Source: Agromyces sp. Marseille-P2726 (GTDB taxonomy: Bacteria; Actinomycetota; Actinomycetes; Actinomycetales; Microbacteriaceae). Taken from it: a DNA stretch of 64,000 nt. Below are positions 9,696 to 17,905 of this stretch, piece after piece (positions within the stretch are counted from its first letter, which is position 1; each line of letters opens with the position of its first letter). The notes under the pieces are model-generated. The model was given only the letters and a program-made list of their open reading frames with translations, made no database searches and was not told where the DNA came from. A program made the translations under genes and the position numbers. The stretch covers positions 558,001 through 622,000 of the forward strand of contig NZ_CADDWM010000014.1 of assembly GCF_902809835.1 (NCBI RefSeq). Direction: 5' to 3'.

Positions 9696-11012
9696 TCAGA
9701 CGTTCGCCCGCCAGTCGTTCTCATCGTCGGGGTCGACGACCGCGACCGCCGAGGTGTCTGGCGGCACCACGTCGATCGACGCGGTCAGCGAACCGGAGTC
9801 GGGAGCGATCATGGCCTCATCGCGCCGATGCCGCAGCACGGTGTTGACGTACGAGCTCACGGCCTCGGCCAGCGGGATGTCGCGTGCCGCCTGCTGCGCC
9901 ATGAACCAGCGGTGCTCGAGCAACTCGTGGAACACCTCGGCCGGCTCCAGCTTGCCGCGCAGCTCGGTGGGGATGGCGCGGACCACCGGTTCGAACACGC
10001 GCATGAGCCACTCGTGCGCCACCATCTCCTCGTCGAGGCCGGTCTTGCCGTAGGCCGCCCGATAGGAGTCCAGGTCGTTCAGCAGGCGCCGTGCCTGGTT
10101 CTCTCCCGTGTCGAGGCCCGTGAGCCGGATCAGCCGCCGCTGGTGGTGGCCCGCATCGACCACCTTCGGCTGGATGCGGACGGTCGTGCCCGAGTCATCC
10201 GTCTTGATCGTGAGCTCCTCGATGTCGAACCCGAGGTCGTTCAAGCGATTGACGCGCTCGTTGATGCGCCACCGCTCGGCGCTCGAGAACGACTCGACGC
10301 CGGTGAGCTCGTTCCAGAGGCTGCGGTACGCCTCGACGATGCCGTCGGAGATGCGGACGGGGTCGAGTTCGTCGGTCACGCGTCCGCCGGCCTCGAGGTC
10401 GAGCAGCTCACCGGCGATGTTCACCCGGGCGATCTCGAGGTCGTGCTCACGCTGCCCGTCGGAGAGCCCGCCCTCGTACAACTTGCCGGTCTCCGCGTCG
10501 ACGAGGTATGCCGCGAACGCGCCGGCGTCGCGGCGGAAGAGCGTGTTCGACAGCGACACGTCGCCCCAGAAGAAGCCGACGATGTGCAGACGCACGAGCA
10601 GGACCGCCAGCGCGTCGACGAGGCGGGTGGCGGTGTCGGGTCGCAGCGTCTGGGAGAACAGTGCCCGGTACGGCAGCGAGAACCGCAGGTGCCTCGTGAC
10701 CAGCACCGGTTTGAGGTCTTCTCCGTCGGCGTCCGCACGGTTGGTGATCACGGCGACCGGCTCGACGCTGGGGATCTCGAGGCGCTGCAGCATGCGCAGC
10801 ATGTCGTACTCGCCCTTCGCCATCTCGGCGGTGGTCTCCTTGACGGCCACGACGTGGCCGCCCAGGTGGGCGAACCGGACGAGGTGTCGCGAGATGCCCT
10901 TCGGCAATGCCGCGATCGTGTCACTCGGCCAGGACGCGAGTGGGAGGTCCCAGGGCAGGTCGAGCAGGGCCGGATCGGCCATGGCCGACGTGATGGAAAG
11001 TGAGCCGCTCAT
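9696..11012 (-). CDS. DUF4032 protein with lipopolysaccharide-kinase-like fold
   Basis: 438 residues. The N-terminal half resembles the protein-kinase-like/Kdo-kinase fold: a lysine-containing VVAVKETTAEMAKGEYDML strand-helix, then the catalytic-loop-like motif LHIVGFFWGDVSLSNTLF (H-x(7)-GD-x(3)-N) and a metal-site-like YLVDAETG (DFG-position Asp). The C-terminal half is the DUF4032 domain. The true substrate is unknown. TACGCT (minus strand, 11026-11021) ends 8 bases before the ATG, indicating a leaderless mRNA. Family assignment is firm; kinase activity is inferred from the motif. Confidence 0.88.
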   Translation of the reverse strand: MSGSLSITSAMADPALLDLPWDLPLASWPSDTIAALPKGISRHLVRFAHLGGHVVAVKETTAEMAKGEYDMLRMLQRLEIPSVEPVAVITNRADADGEDLKPVLVTRHLRFSLPYRALFSQTLRPDTATRLVDALAVLLVRLHIVGFFWGDVSLSNTLFRRDAGAFAAYLVDAETGKLYEGGLSDGQREHDLEIARVNIAGELLDLEAGGRVTDELDPVRISDGIVEAYRSLWNELTGVESFSSAERWRINERVNRLNDLGFDIEELTIKTDDSGTTVRIQPKVVDAGHHQRRLIRLTGLDTGENQARRLLNDLDSYRAAYGKTGLDEEMVAHEWLMRVFEPVVRAIPTELRGKLEPAEVFHELLEHRWFMAQQAARDIPLAEAVSSYVNTVLRHRRDEAMIAPDSGSLTASIDVVPPDTSAVAVVDPDDENDWRANV

Positions 11013-11118
11013 CGTCGTTCAGCGTAACCCTGCGCGTCGGCGCGGCAGGCGCCACCGCCGACGAGCGCGGCGATGCCGGCCGGGCCCCGGACCCGACCGG
11101 CATCACACGACACGTCAC

Positions 11119-12219
11119 TCAGCTGACGACGGCCTTGTTGCCGAGGCGCTCGCCCGTGTCCGCGTCGAAGAGGTGCACGTGGTTCGGCGTGGCCGTGAGG
11201 TACACCTTCTCGCCGGCGTTCGGGTGCGAGCGGCCGTCGACCCGCGCGACGATGTCGGTGCGCTTGCCCTCGACGACGGAGTGGCCGTAGAGGTAGCCGT
11301 CGGCGCCGAGCTCCTCGACGAGGTCGACATCGACCGCGAGGCCCTCGCCCTCGTGGGGGGAGACCGTGATGTCCTCGGGCCGCACGCCGATGGTCGCCAC
11401 CCGGGCCGACGACTCAGCGAGCGTTTCGCGGTCGACCGGAACGGTGGCCGTGCCGAACTTCACGCCGTCCTCGACGAGGTCGGCGTGGAACAGGTTCATC
11501 GCCGGCGAGCCGATGAAGCCCGCGACGAACACGTTCTGCGGCTTCTCGTAGAGGTCGCGCGGCGTGCCGACCTGCTGCAGGACACCGTCCTTCAGCACCG
11601 CGATGCGGTCGCCCATGGTGAGCGCTTCGGTCTGGTCATGGGTCACGTACACGGTGGTGACGCCGAGGCGACGCTGCAGCGACGCGATCTGCGTGCGCGT
11701 CTGCACGCGGAGCTTCGCGTCGAGGTTCGACAGCGGCTCGTCCATGAGGAACACCTGCGGCTGGCGCACGATCGCGCGACCCATGGCGACGCGCTGGCGC
11801 TGCCCGCCCGAGAGCGCCTTCGGCTTGCGGCTGAGGTACGGCTCGAGGTCGAGCAGCTTCGCGGCCTCGAGCACGCGTGCGGCCCGCTCCTCCTTGTTGA
11901 CGCCCGCGATCTTGAGCGCGAAGCCCATGTTCTCGGCGACGGTCATATGCGGGTAGAGCGCGTAGTTCTGGAAGACCATGGCGATGTCGCGGTCTTTCGG
12001 CGGCACGTCGGTGACGTTGCGGTCGCCGATGAAGATGTTGCCCTCGTTCACCTCTTCGAGACCGGCGAGCATGCGAAGCGACGTCGACTTGCCGCAGCCC
12101 GAGGGGCCGACGAGGACGAGGAACTCGCCGTCTGCGATGTCGAGGTCGAGCTTGTCGACCGCGGGGCGGGTGGCACCCGGATAGAGGCGGGAGGCCTTGT
12201 CGAACGTGGCGGTTGCCAT
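11119..12219 (-). CDS. ugpC: sugar ABC transporter ATPase, MsiK/UgpC type
   Basis: 366-residue ATPase of the CUT1 carbohydrate importer class. It has Walker A (GPSGCGKST), Q loop (VFQNYALYPHMTV), signature (LSGGQRQRVAMGRA), Walker B (VFLMDEPLSNLD), the H loop (YVTHDQTEAL), and a C-terminal regulatory OB-fold with IGVRPEDI. The ATG at 12219 is preceded by a purine-rich GGAGACGACAG. It is encoded alone, with no permease or binding protein nearby. This is the arrangement of MsiK-type ATPases that serve several sugar importers in actinobacteria, so a shared role is likely. An imperfect dyad lies upstream. Confidence 0.93.
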   Translation of the reverse strand: MATATFDKASRLYPGATRPAVDKLDLDIADGEFLVLVGPSGCGKSTSLRMLAGLEEVNEGNIFIGDRNVTDVPPKDRDIAMVFQNYALYPHMTVAENMGFALKIAGVNKEERAARVLEAAKLLDLEPYLSRKPKALSGGQRQRVAMGRAIVRQPQVFLMDEPLSNLDAKLRVQTRTQIASLQRRLGVTTVYVTHDQTEALTMGDRIAVLKDGVLQQVGTPRDLYEKPQNVFVAGFIGSPAMNLFHADLVEDGVKFGTATVPVDRETLAESSARVATIGVRPEDITVSPHEGEGLAVDVDLVEELGADGYLYGHSVVEGKRTDIVARVDGRSHPNAGEKVYLTATPNHVHLFDADTGERLGNKAVVS

Positions 12220-12362
12220 GGTTCTGTCGTCTCCTTCACCGGCAGGTACGTGCCGGACGATCCGTCGTGAATGGATGAGCGGCGTCGCCCTCGACGCCAC
12301 GCTCAGTATCGCATGCGCCCGCCGGCGCTCGGACCACACGGCCGGATGCTCCGGCGGCGGCG

Positions 12363-12388
12363 TGTACGTCGGACGTACGACCTGTACA
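12363..12388. promoter_or_regulatory. imperfect dyad in the ugpC/DsbA divergent region
   Basis: TGTAC (12363-12367) and its complement in TGTACA (12383-12388) flank an inner GTCG...CGAC, giving an operator-like dyad around ACGT. The 288-base gap from 12220 to 12507 holds this and a TACTAT hexamer (near 12444-12449) that may be the DsbA gene -10. The regulator is unknown. Confidence 0.3.
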
Positions 12389-12507
12389 TCCCACGTGCGG
12401 CGCGCGTGCGGCATCCGTTTGGGTGATTCCCAGTCATGATTCCTACTATCGTGAGTGCGTTCGTGTGCATACGCGCGCGCCCACACAGCGACCCGGAGTG
12501 ACCCTCG

Positions 12508-13443
12508 ATGACCTACGGCGGATCCAATCAGCCACGCCCGACCCGCAACGAACGCAGGGAGGCGGCAAGGGAGAAGGCCCGAATCCTCCGCGAGGAGCAG
12601 CGCAAGCGCGAGCGACGGAACAAGTTCCTCATCCAGGGCGGCATCATCGTCGTCGTGCTCGCGATCGCGGCGCTCATCGGCACGCTGATCTTCCAGAGCG
12701 TTCGTCCGGCCGGTCCCGGGCCGAGCAACATGGCGAGCGACGGCATCCTCCTCACCGCCGGCGACGACGGCATCGTGGCCGTGGAGACGCCCGCGGTGCC
12801 TGCCGGAGGCAGCCCGACGCCGACCGAACCCGACGACAGCGGAACGGTGGCGAACATCGTCGTCTACGTCGACTACCTGTGCCCCTTCTGCGGGCAGTTC
12901 GAGGCGACCAACTCCGACTCCATCCGCACGATGGTGGAGGAGGGCGCGGCGACGCTCGAGGTGCACCCGATCGCGATCCTGACGAACAAGTCCAACGGCA
13001 CGCAGTACTCGCTGCGGGCCGCGAACGCGGCCGCGTGCGTGGCCGATTCGTCGCCCGACTCGTTCTTCGACTTCAACGCGCTCCTGTTCGAGAACCAGCC
13101 GCAGGAGGGTACGGCTGGTCTCACGAACGACGAGATCAAGGCCCTCGCAGAGCAGGCCGGTGCGAGCGACCTCTCGACGATCGAGCAGTGCATCGACGAC
13201 AAGCAGTTCCACTCGTGGGTGCAGGAGGCCACGAATCGCGCGCTGAGCGGTCCGGTGCCGAACTCCGATCTGCCGGCGATCACCGGCACTCCGACCGTGC
13301 TCGTCAACGGGCAGCAGTTCACCGGCAACCTCCAGGACCCGGCCGAGTTCCAGTCCTTCGTGGTGCAGGCGACGAGCGCGACGTTCAACGATTCCGAGGC
13401 GACCCCGACCCCGACCCCCACCCCGACGCCGGCGCCGCAGTAG
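12508..13443 (+). CDS. membrane-anchored DsbA-family thioredoxin-fold protein
   Basis: 311 residues. A charged cytoplasmic N-terminus (about 1-40, rich in Arg/Glu) precedes one membrane segment (IIVVVLAIAALIGTLIF). A Pro/Thr linker then leads to an extracytoplasmic thioredoxin-like domain with the active site CPFC in YVDYLCPFCGQF, and the cis-Pro loop TGTPTVLVNG. The C-terminus is a Thr-Pro repeat. It resembles actinobacterial DsbA/MdbA-like oxidoreductases that form disulfides in exported proteins. A GC hairpin follows the stop. Oxidase rather than isomerase activity is inferred from the fold. Confidence 0.9.
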   Translation: MTYGGSNQPRPTRNERREAAREKARILREEQRKRERRNKFLIQGGIIVVVLAIAALIGTLIFQSVRPAGPGPSNMASDGILLTAGDDGIVAVETPAVPAGGSPTPTEPDDSGTVANIVVYVDYLCPFCGQFEATNSDSIRTMVEEGAATLEVHPIAILTNKSNGTQYSLRAANAAACVADSSPDSFFDFNALLFENQPQEGTAGLTNDEIKALAEQAGASDLSTIEQCIDDKQFHSWVQEATNRALSGPVPNSDLPAITGTPTVLVNGQQFTGNLQDPAEFQSFVVQATSATFNDSEATPTPTPTPTPAPQ

Positions 13444-13480
13444 GTCGCGCGGGCTTCGACGGCGTCCGCGACAGCGCAGG

Positions 13481-13504
13481 AGGCCCGGGCCGACGCCCGG
13501 GCCT
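13481..13504 (+). terminator. hairpin after the DsbA-like gene
   Basis: AGGCCCGGGC (13481-13490), loop CGAC, GCCCGGGCCT (13495-13504): a perfect 10-bp GC stem about 40 bases past the stop. No long T run follows, as is usual for actinobacterial terminators. Confidence 0.6.
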
Positions 13505-13543
13505 TCGTGCTGTCGGTAGGATGTCGGAGAGGCATCCGCCCTC

Positions 13544-13616
13544 GCCGGCTTGGCGCAATTGGTAGCGCACCGCTCTTGTAAAGCGGTGGTTGCGGGTTCG
13601 AGTCCCGCAGCCGGCT
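13544..13616 (+). tRNA. tRNA-Thr (anticodon TGT)
   Basis: Complete cloverleaf. Acceptor arms are GCCGGCT and AGCCGGC, the D arm contains GCGC...GCGC, the anticodon arm is CCGCT-CTTGTAA-AGCGG with anticodon TGT, and the T arm is GCGGG-TTCGAGT-CCCGC. CCA is not encoded. TAGGAT at 13517-13522 is a plausible -10, 21 bases upstream. Confidence 0.95.
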
Positions 13617-13626
13617 CTTCGATCGA

Positions 13627-14028
13627 TCAGGCCTCGGGGGTGAACTCCAGCGAGATGGAGTTCATGCAGTACCGGTCGCCGGTCGGCGTGCCGAAGCCGT
13701 CGGGGAAGACATGCCCCAGGTGCGAGCCGCAGTTCGCGCAGCGCACCTCGGTGCGCACCATGCCGAGCGATGTGTCCTCGAGCAGCTCCACGGCTTCGGG
13801 TCGCACCGACTCGTAGAAGCTCGGCCAGCCGCAGCCCGAATCGAACTTCGTGCCGCTCTTGAAGAGCTCGGCTCCGCACGCCGCGCACGTGTAGACGCCG
13901 GCGCGCTCCTCGTCGAGCAGCTCGCCGGTCCACGGGCGTTCCGTCGCCGCTTCTCGCAGCACGGCGTACCGCTCGACGCCGAGTTCGGCGCGCCACTGCT
14001 CGTCGCTCTTCGTGACGCGATACTCCAT
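13627..14028 (-). CDS. msrB: peptide-methionine (R)-S-oxide reductase
   Basis: MsrB repairs methionine-R-sulfoxide. The 133-residue protein starts MEYRVTKSDEQW. It has two CxxC zinc pairs (CAACG and CANCG), the conserved FDSGCGWPSF segment, and the catalytic Cys in the C-terminal motif RYCMNSISLEF. The ATG at 14028 follows GGAGGGAA with good spacing; longer frames upstream lack conservation. It converges with tRNA-Thr. Confidence 0.96.
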   Translation of the reverse strand: MEYRVTKSDEQWRAELGVERYAVLREAATERPWTGELLDEERAGVYTCAACGAELFKSGTKFDSGCGWPSFYESVRPEAVELLEDTSLGMVRTEVRCANCGSHLGHVFPDGFGTPTGDRYCMNSISLEFTPEA

Positions 14029-14217
14029 TGGCGTTCCCTCCGATCGGCCGTATGGTCCGATGTTCATCCTCGCAGGTCCAGCTGAATGAGACGACACGTG
14101 ACGGATGCCGCGACTGCGGGGTCCCTCCGGTACACGCCGCCGCCGCTCGACGGACGCGCATGCACCTGTCCCTAGGATGTGCTGCAGGCGGCGACGACCA
14201 GCGTGACGGGAGGCGGC

Positions 14218-14517
14218 ATGGGCGCAGAGCGACTTCCCTCACCGGGCGATCGCGACGCGCCGCTCGACGAGCGGGCCGTACGGGTCCTCGCCTTCGAGGC
14301 GCGGGCGTGGCAGCACCCCGGCGTGAAGGCCGAGGCGATTCGGGAGGAGTTCGGCATCTCCGCCGCCCGGTACTATCGGATCCTCGGTGACCTCATCGAC
14401 TCGCCTGCGGCGCTCCGGCACGACCCCATGCTGGTCAAGCGACTGCAGCGCATGCGGGAGGCGCGCGCGGCGACGCGGCGGCGCCGCTCGCTCTCGATCG
14501 GCCGTGCGCTGGACTGA
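14218..14517 (+). CDS. DUF3263 protein
   Basis: Small (99 residues) helix-turn-helix-like protein of the actinobacterial DUF3263 family: LAFEARAWQHPGVKAEAIREEF followed by GISAARYYRILGDLIDSPAAL resembles a sigma-like HTH, then a basic tail. The function is unknown. In M. tuberculosis the same family (Rv0430, from memory) lies next to the LytR_C protein Rv0431 and near groEL2. That order is reproduced here. The ATG at 14218 is assumed; an earlier in-frame ATG at 14179 is less likely. Confidence 0.8.
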   Translation: MGAERLPSPGDRDAPLDERAVRVLAFEARAWQHPGVKAEAIREEFGISAARYYRILGDLIDSPAALRHDPMLVKRLQRMREARAATRRRRSLSIGRALD

Positions 14518-14546
14518 ACGCGGCCCCGACCCGACGACTGGATTCC

Positions 14547-15092
14547 ATGGCGCAGAAGTTCCCTCGCGATCGTTTCGACTCCATCCCGCATGGCATCGAG
14601 CGAGTGGGTGCGCACCGTGCCCCGGCCCGCCGTGGCGCCGGTTGGATCGCCTTCGGGTGGGCCGCCCTGGCGACGATCGTGCTCATCGCGGTCGGCATCG
14701 GCGGTGTCATGCTCCTCAACGATCGACTGGACTTCGCCGAACCCACCACCCCGACGCCGTCCGAGACGGCGGTCGCGACCGCGCCCCCGACGATCGCTCC
14801 CGATATCCCGGTCACCGTGCTCAATGGAACGACCACGACCGGCCTCGCGGCCAGCACCGGCGAGATGCTGACGGCGAACGGCATCCCCGTCGGCACGACC
14901 GCGAACGCGAGTGCAGACGACGTCACGGAGACCGTCGTGTACTACGCGACGCCAGACCTCGAGGGGGCAGCGCGGGGCGTCGCCCAGGTCCTGCCCGTGG
15001 CGGACGTGCGGCTGTCCGAGGAGTTCGCCGAGATCGGCACCCCGCTCGTGCTGGTGCTCGGATCCGACTACGCCGAGGCCACGGGCGGCTGA
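14547..15092 (+). CDS. LytR C-terminal domain membrane protein, VirR-like
   Basis: 181 residues: a short basic cytoplasmic tail, one membrane segment (about residues 33-57), a Pro/Thr-rich linker, and a LytR_C domain (about 85-178) starting IPVTVLNGTTTTGLA. This domain binds cell-wall or envelope partners. The mycobacterial counterpart Rv0431 (VirR) controls vesicle release and envelope integrity, and its neighbours match those seen here. Topology is type II membrane with the domain outside. Function by homology only. Confidence 0.85.
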   Translation: MAQKFPRDRFDSIPHGIERVGAHRAPARRGAGWIAFGWAALATIVLIAVGIGGVMLLNDRLDFAEPTTPTPSETAVATAPPTIAPDIPVTVLNGTTTTGLAASTGEMLTANGIPVGTTANASADDVTETVVYYATPDLEGAARGVAQVLPVADVRLSEEFAEIGTPLVLVLGSDYAEATGG

Positions 15093-15140
15093 TCGCGTCG
15101 AATCGTTGCCATTCCGCGACATTCGTCCGCGCGTGACCTC

Positions 15141-15168
15141 TTGTGCCGATTCCCCACGTCGTTAGGAT
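15141..15168 (+). promoter_or_regulatory. candidate cold-shock gene promoter with long leader
   Basis: TTGTGC (15141-15146) and TAGGAT (15163-15168) are separated by 16 bases. Transcription would start near 15175, leaving a leader of about 125 bases before the cspA ATG, a length typical of thermo-responsive csp mRNAs. No gene is seen in 15093-15299. Confidence 0.4.
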
Positions 15169-15299
15169 CTGGAGGTGGTCGCTCTCTCCCGTGTGAACGG
15201 TCGGGTACCCGCATCGGTGCCCTGTCAGCACGATACGAGGGGCCCGGTACAGGCGACAGGCACGTGCTGAACGACACACGGCAACATGGGAGCAAACGA

Positions 15300-15503
15300 A
15301 TGGCGAACGGGACCGTCAAGTGGTTCAACGCTGAAAAGGGTTATGGGTTCATCACCGTCGATGGCGGAGGCCAGGACGTCTTCGTCCACTACTCCGCGAT
15401 CGACATGGCGGGATACAAGGTGCTCGAAGAAGGCCAGCAGGTCGTCTTCGAGGTCGGCGCGGGCGCCAAGGGCCCGCAGGCCGAGGCCGTTCGGCCCGCC
15501 TAG
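15300..15503 (+). CDS. cspA: cold-shock protein CspA family
   Basis: 67-residue single cold-shock domain, a nucleic-acid chaperone that melts RNA structure. It carries RNP1 (KGYGFITV) and RNP2 (VFVHYSAI) with the aromatic RNA-stacking residues. The ATG at 15300 follows GGGAG. The long untranslated leader and a strong hairpin just after the stop make this a one-gene transcript. Confidence 0.96.
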   Translation: MANGTVKWFNAEKGYGFITVDGGGQDVFVHYSAIDMAGYKVLEEGQQVVFEVGAGAKGPQAEAVRPA

Positions 15504-15516
15504 GCAGCAATTCGGG

Positions 15517-15546
15517 AACGCGTCGCCGGCTCGCCGGCGGCGCGTT
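15517..15546 (+). terminator. hairpin after cspA
   Basis: AACGCGTCGCCGGC (15517-15530) pairs with GCCGGCGGCGCGTT (15533-15546) through 14 positions with one G-U pair, starting 14 bases after the stop. The innermost pairs must open to make the loop. No T run follows. Confidence 0.65.
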
Positions 15547-15599
15547 CGTGCGTCACCCAGCCGTTCGCCGATGGGGTGAGCCTGCGGCATCCCGCTCAC

Positions 15600-15628
15600 T
15601 TGCACTCGTGACGGTCGAGTGCCAGAAT
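15600..15628 (+). promoter_or_regulatory. candidate groEL promoter overlapping a CIRCE-like element
   Basis: TTGCAC (15600-15605) and CAGAAT (15623-15628) have a 17-base spacer. The spacer and -35 coincide with GCACTC-N9-GAGTGC (15602-15622), which has the exact arm sequence and N9 spacing of the HrcA operator but lacks the outer TTA/TAA bases. Confidence 0.55.
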
Positions 15629-15632
15629 CGTA

Positions 15633-15659
15633 TTAGCACTCACGCGTTTTGAGTGCTAA
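15633..15659. promoter_or_regulatory. CIRCE element (HrcA operator)
   Basis: Perfect match to the CIRCE consensus: TTAGCACTC (15633-15641), nine bases, GAGTGCTAA (15651-15659). It lies at the predicted transcription start, 45 bases before the groEL ATG. HrcA bound here would block heat-shock expression until released by stress. hrcA itself is not in the window. Confidence 0.95.
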
Positions 15660-17327
<1,668 letters not shown>

Positions 17328-17343
17328 TCCGCACACGACACGC

Positions 17344-17378
17344 GCGAAGGGCGTCCCCGCAATGGGGGCGCCCTTCGC
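17344..17378 (+). terminator. groEL terminator hairpin
   Basis: A 15-bp stem (17344-17358 with 17364-17378, one G-U pair) closed by the 5-base loop GCAAT, 16 bases after the groEL stop. Confidence 0.8.
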
Positions 17379-17410
17379 CGTTTCCGCCCTGGGGGCGTTC
17401 GTTGCCGAGA

Positions 17411-17462
17411 AATCAGGACCGACGGCGCCGAATCGTCCTGATCCGATGCCGTCGGCCTGATT
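17411..17462. terminator. alternative hairpin region, probable terminator of the WXG100 gene
   Basis: The arm 17411-17426 can pair with 17448-17462 (15 bp with one bulged A). Its first 8 bases, ATCAGGAC (17412-17419), can instead pair with GTCCTGAT (17435-17442). The two folds are mutually exclusive. The structure lies 37 bases beyond the stop of the minus-strand WXG100 gene. Confidence 0.5.
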
Positions 17463-17498
17463 CCGGCTCGAGCATGGCGCCGCGGAATCCCAGAGCGC

Positions 17499-17789
17499 CT
17501 ACCGCAGGAACAGCCGTGCGTTGGCCTGCTCGGCCTCGGCGTACTGCGTCGCGGCGATCCCGAGCGCACGGCTCAGGCCGGCGAGGCTCTGCTCGACGTG
17601 CAGCTGCGTCGTGCGCCAGTCTGCGACCGCCCCCTGGAACGCGGTCGCCGCCTGCCCCGACCACGACGACTGCAGGCCGGTGAGCTGGCCGAGGAGCGAG
17701 GACACCTCGGATTGGATGCGCCCGATCGTGCCCTGCACCGACTGAGTGGCGGCGGACACCTGGGCGGCGTCGACGTGGTAGGTGGTCAT
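17499..17789 (-). CDS. WXG100 family protein (ESAT-6-like)
   Basis: 96 residues, the standard WXG100 length. Two helices flank the W-S-G turn (Trp near residue 43, in SSWSGQAATAF), and the C-terminal part contains a YAEAEQAN stretch matching the YxxxD/E export signal. Such proteins are exported by type VII secretion as helical dimers. No ESX ATPase, partner protein or LXG toxin lies nearby, so it is an orphan. The ATG at 17789 is placed by family length. Confidence 0.9.
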   Translation of the reverse strand: MTTYHVDAAQVSAATQSVQGTIGRIQSEVSSLLGQLTGLQSSWSGQAATAFQGAVADWRTTQLHVEQSLAGLSRALGIAATQYAEAEQANARLFLR

Positions 17790-17905
17790 GCGGGTTCCCT
17801 CCTCGGATCGTGGAGTCCCCACGTTAGGAGTGGGCCGGCGCTTCCCCGGCACGGGATCACCGACGCTTGGCCGGCATCCTCCGACGGTGGGCTGGGGAGG
17901 AGCGG

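Noticed and set aside
10108..12270. 720-codon plus-strand frame
   Set aside because: Antisense to the DUF4032 and sugar ABC ATPase genes; no domains and shadow composition.
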